DNA of 6,951 nt from an uncultured Opitutales bacterium (GTDB lineage Bacteria > Verrucomicrobiota > Verrucomicrobiia > Opitutales > UBA2995): positions 1 to 6,951 of the forward strand of contig CALGUT010000283.1 of assembly GCA_937920335.1 (NCBI GenBank), read 5' to 3'. Below, piece after piece: positions 4,967 to 6,951 of this stretch (positions are counted from its first letter, which is position 1; each line of letters begins with the position of its first letter). A model generated the notes under the pieces. It was not told the origin of the DNA. It did no database searches and was given only the letters and a program-made list of their open reading frames with translations. The position numbers were made by a program, and so were the translations under genes.

Positions 4967-6514
4967 ATGTGGATTCGAAAATCAGGCTGGATTTCTTTTG
5001 TGTTTGTATTGGCGGTTTGTGTACGGATTGAGACACTCGCCCTTGAGTTAGGCTCACCGTTTTCAGAACACATGGTTCTGCAGCGTGAGAAACCAGTTTT
5101 TGTATGGGGGTGGGGAGAGATTGGAGAAAGAGTTAAGGTCTCAGTGGCTGGAAAATCAGCGAACACGAAAGTCGGTAGTGACGGTCGGTGGAAAATAACC
5201 TTACCCGAACTCCCGGCAGGAGGGCCCTATGTATTCCATGCAAAAAGTGGAAGTTCAGTCATTGAATTCTCTGATGTGTTGGTAGGCGAGGTTTGGATTT
5301 GTTCCGGCCAATCAAATATGCAGATGGGCTACAATCGATTGGATGATTACGAAACCTTAATCGCGCAAGCTGAAGACCTACCGATCCGTTCGTTAGAGGT
5401 GGCACGTAGCGTACGTTTTGCTCCTCAGGAACGGTTTTCAGGAAACTGGGTAGTCGAGCCATGTAAGAGTGCGGTGGGCTTCGCGTTCGCGTTGAAACTG
5501 CAGCAGGCGTTGGGAGTTCCGATTGGGATCATAGAGGCCTCCTGGGGGAGCTCGTCTATCGAAGGTTGGTTACCCGTGTCCTTGGCCGAGCGGCTGCCTC
5601 ATTTCAACAGAGAGATGAAGGCCTTTGAAAAATATGATCGGGAGGAGACAAAGCGTCTTATTATCCGGGATGAAGAGGGAGAAACGCGCATTCGTGAAGA
5701 CGATATCTATATGCGCACCCGGCCTAATATTCTCTACAATGCCATGATGTATCCTATTGCTCCTTACGCAGTCCGTGGTCTCGTCTGGTATCAAGGTGAA
5801 GCGAATACAGGTTCGCTAGCGACTATGCGGCAGTACGGCGAAACCTTGCCGCTCTGGTGTCAGCATCTGAGGGAGCTGTGGGGGCGCGACGATTTTAATT
5901 TTTTGGCCGTTATGCTACCGCGCTACGGCAGAGTTTCTCCGGATTCTCCGACTGAGTCGGTGTCAGCGCCGGATGCCTACAGCTGGGCCTGGTTTCGCGA
6001 AGCTCAACAGCAACTTCTAGAATTACCCGGAACGGGTGTCGCCAATACCATAGATTTGGGAGATAAAAAAGACATCCATCCTGTGGACAAAGAACCCATA
6101 GGATCACGTCTGGCTTTGTTAGCACAGCGTCAGATCCATGGGATGGATGTGGAAGCCTCAGGTCCGGTGTTTGAAAAAATGGTACGCGAGGGCGGTAATC
6201 GTTTGAGACTTTATTTTAAACATGCAGGCGGACTCAGCACATCGGATGGGAAAGCGCCTCGCGAATTTTGGGTGGCAGGTCCTGAGCGGCAATGGCAACC
6301 CGCTAAAGCTCAAGTGGAAGGGGAGACGGTGGTTTTACGCTGGGAAGGATACCTGAACCCGAATGCGGTCCGGTATGCGTTTTCTGGGTTCCCGGAGGTA
6401 AATGTTGTCAATAAGGCGGGTCTTCCCGCTATACCGTTCAGAACTGACCTTGATGAACCGGAGGGTTACAACGATCCTCCCCTGCTTGTTGCAGATAAGC
6501 ACCGCAGGAAATAA
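4967..6514 (+). CDS. Secreted sialate O-acetylesterase-like SGNH esterase
   Basis: A 515-residue protein starting with a signal peptide (W-I-R-K, hydrophobic core, cleavage probably after Ala25 in E-T-L-A). Residues ~28-105 form the N-terminal beta-sandwich usual in this family (F-S-E-H-M-V-L-Q-R near 32-40). The SGNH hydrolase core follows: I-C-S-G-Q-S-N-M at 111-118 carries the nucleophile Ser116, W-Y-Q-G-E-A-N at 274-280 is the block with the oxyanion-hole Asn280, and D-I-H-P at 369-372 supplies Asp369 and His371 of the triad. All catalytic parts are present, so an active enzyme is likely. Sialate O-acetylesterase homologues in environmental Verrucomicrobia and Planctomycetes usually remove acetyl groups from glycans such as xylan or algal polysaccharide rather than from sialic acid. 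Its place after the glycoside hydrolase supports that. A 171-bp gap upstream suggests its own promoter. Confidence 0.93.
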   Translation: MWIRKSGWISFVFVLAVCVRIETLALELGSPFSEHMVLQREKPVFVWGWGEIGERVKVSVAGKSANTKVGSDGRWKITLPELPAGGPYVFHAKSGSSVIEFSDVLVGEVWICSGQSNMQMGYNRLDDYETLIAQAEDLPIRSLEVARSVRFAPQERFSGNWVVEPCKSAVGFAFALKLQQALGVPIGIIEASWGSSSIEGWLPVSLAERLPHFNREMKAFEKYDREETKRLIIRDEEGETRIREDDIYMRTRPNILYNAMMYPIAPYAVRGLVWYQGEANTGSLATMRQYGETLPLWCQHLRELWGRDDFNFLAVMLPRYGRVSPDSPTESVSAPDAYSWAWFREAQQQLLELPGTGVANTIDLGDKKDIHPVDKEPIGSRLALLAQRQIHGMDVEASGPVFEKMVREGGNRLRLYFKHAGGLSTSDGKAPREFWVAGPERQWQPAKAQVEGETVVLRWEGYLNPNAVRYAFSGFPEVNVVNKAGLPAIPFRTDLDEPEGYNDPPLLVADKHRRK

Positions 6515-6545
6515 GAACCTTATTCGGATATCATACAGTCTCTAA

Positions 6546-6583
6546 ACGGGGTTTCGGCTTTCTGAAATCGGGAGAAAATCCGT
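6546..6583 (+). terminator. Candidate terminator hairpin after the esterase gene
   Basis: ACGGGGTTTC (6546-6555) can pair with GAAAATCCGT (6574-6583) over ten positions with one mismatch and one G-T pair, around an 18-nt loop that can itself fold. A T-rich run (GAATATTTGTTGGCTTTT) follows. It starts 32 bp after the esterase stop, between convergent genes, which is where a terminator is expected. The large loop and the mismatch keep this tentative. Confidence 0.35.
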
Positions 6584-6651
6584 GAATATTTGTTGGCTTT
6601 TGAACCATCAAGCTAAGACAAAAGTGGTACGCCGATGCGCGCCGAGTGCGT

Positions 6652-6861
6652 CTAGACCCGAACGGTATAGTCCTGGCCCTGGAAACTGATCGTATCACCC
6701 GCCATCACTTTTTTACGCACCTGGGTTTCCACCTCACCGTTTAGGCTAACCATGCCTTCCTTGATGATCACCTTGGCTTCGCCACCGCTTGCGACCAGAT
6801 TTTCAAACTTCAGGAGCTTGTTGAGCTCAATTGGCTCCTTGGATATTTTAATCTCTTTCAT
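6652..6861 (-). CDS. ybcJ: S4-domain RNA-binding protein, YbcJ-like
   Basis: A 69-residue protein made almost entirely of one S4 domain, the small RNA-binding fold also found in ribosomal protein S4 and pseudouridine synthases. The order E-L-N-K-L-L-K-F, then A-S-G-G-E-A-K-V-I-I, E-G-M-V-S-L-N-G-E-V-E-T, R-K-K-V and A-G-D-T-I-S-F matches E. coli YbcJ (about 70 residues) along its whole length. The exact role of YbcJ is not established; it is thought to bind structured RNA in the cytoplasm. It is convergent with the esterase gene and unrelated to the glycan locus. The start codon (complement of 6859-6861) has only a weak AAAG-type ribosome binding site, but homology supports the N-terminus. 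The gene name reflects family resemblance, not proven orthology. Confidence 0.9.
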   Translation of the reverse strand: MKEIKISKEPIELNKLLKFENLVASGGEAKVIIKEGMVSLNGEVETQVRKKVMAGDTISFQGQDYTVRV

Positions 6862-6882
6862 GATCTTTACTAATCAGAGGAG

Positions 6883-6935
6883 TGTCGCCGGTTTTTGTGA
6901 GGCGACAAGCATGAAGGGCTCGATTTTTAAGCCCT
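6883..6935 (-). other. Two hairpins upstream of the S4-domain gene
   Basis: TGTCGCC (6883-6889) pairs perfectly with GGCGACA (6901-6907) around an 11-nt loop. AGGGCT (6915-6920) pairs perfectly with AGCCCT (6930-6935) around a 9-nt loop. The nearer stem begins 21 bp from the S4 start codon. Neither is followed by a T run on either strand, so they are not standard intrinsic terminators. They could be a structured 5' leader of the S4 mRNA or the end of a gene beyond the right edge. No gene is evident from 6862 to 6951. Confidence 0.35.
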
Positions 6936-6951
6936 GAGGGGATTTCTGATC

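Noticed and set aside
6617..6651. G+C-rich stretch after the S4 gene as its terminator
   Set aside because: Only ACGC/GCGT (4 bp) pairs consistently; the interior does not fold, although T residues follow on the - strand.

Overview
The window looks like the chromosome of a heterotrophic, probably marine, bacterium of the Planctomycetes-Verrucomicrobia-Chlamydiae group; Opitutae-type Verrucomicrobia or Planctomycetes fit best. This is inferred from gene content, not from a phylogenetic marker. The evidence is a run of secreted carbohydrate-processing enzymes typical of those groups (sulfatase, DUF5060/DUF4038-type glycoside hydrolase, sialate O-acetylesterase-like SGNH esterase), plus a secreted protein joining a CxxCH cytochrome motif to FG-GAP/VCBS repeats. 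Base composition is close to 50% G+C overall.

Layout, left to right. Positions 3-344 hold the 3' end of a sulfatase gene. Positions 345-803 are a gene-poor stretch with several short repeats, a composition jump (about 60% G+C at 541-720 against about 40% on either side) and what looks like the decayed start of an AbrB-type antitoxin gene. Positions 804-1447 carry a compact type II toxin-antitoxin operon (AbrB/MazE-like antitoxin, then PIN-domain VapC toxin, 4-bp overlap). It is followed after only 15 bp by the cytochrome/FG-GAP protein (1463-3067). Next come the glycoside hydrolase (about 3227-4795) and the SGNH esterase (4967-6514), all on the + strand. A convergent small S4-domain RNA-binding protein gene of the YbcJ type lies on the - strand (6652-6861), with two hairpins upstream of it.

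Functionally, the sulfatase, glycoside hydrolase and acetylesterase fit together as part of a locus that desulfates, deacetylates and cleaves a decorated polysaccharide outside the cytoplasm. All three complete large + strand proteins start with signal-peptide-like sequences. The substrate cannot be read from the sequence. The toxin-antitoxin module appears inserted into this locus and is functionally separate. The S4 protein is a housekeeping-type gene unrelated to the locus.

The parts most worth a second look are the region upstream of the toxin-antitoxin operon (repeated promoter-proximal words, antitoxin remnant, nested CGGTTG inverted repeats, G+C-rich island) and the VapC toxin, which lacks one of the usual acidic active-site residues. 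I see no CRISPR array, tRNA, rRNA, insertion sequence or phage gene, and no clear evidence of a wholly new system.
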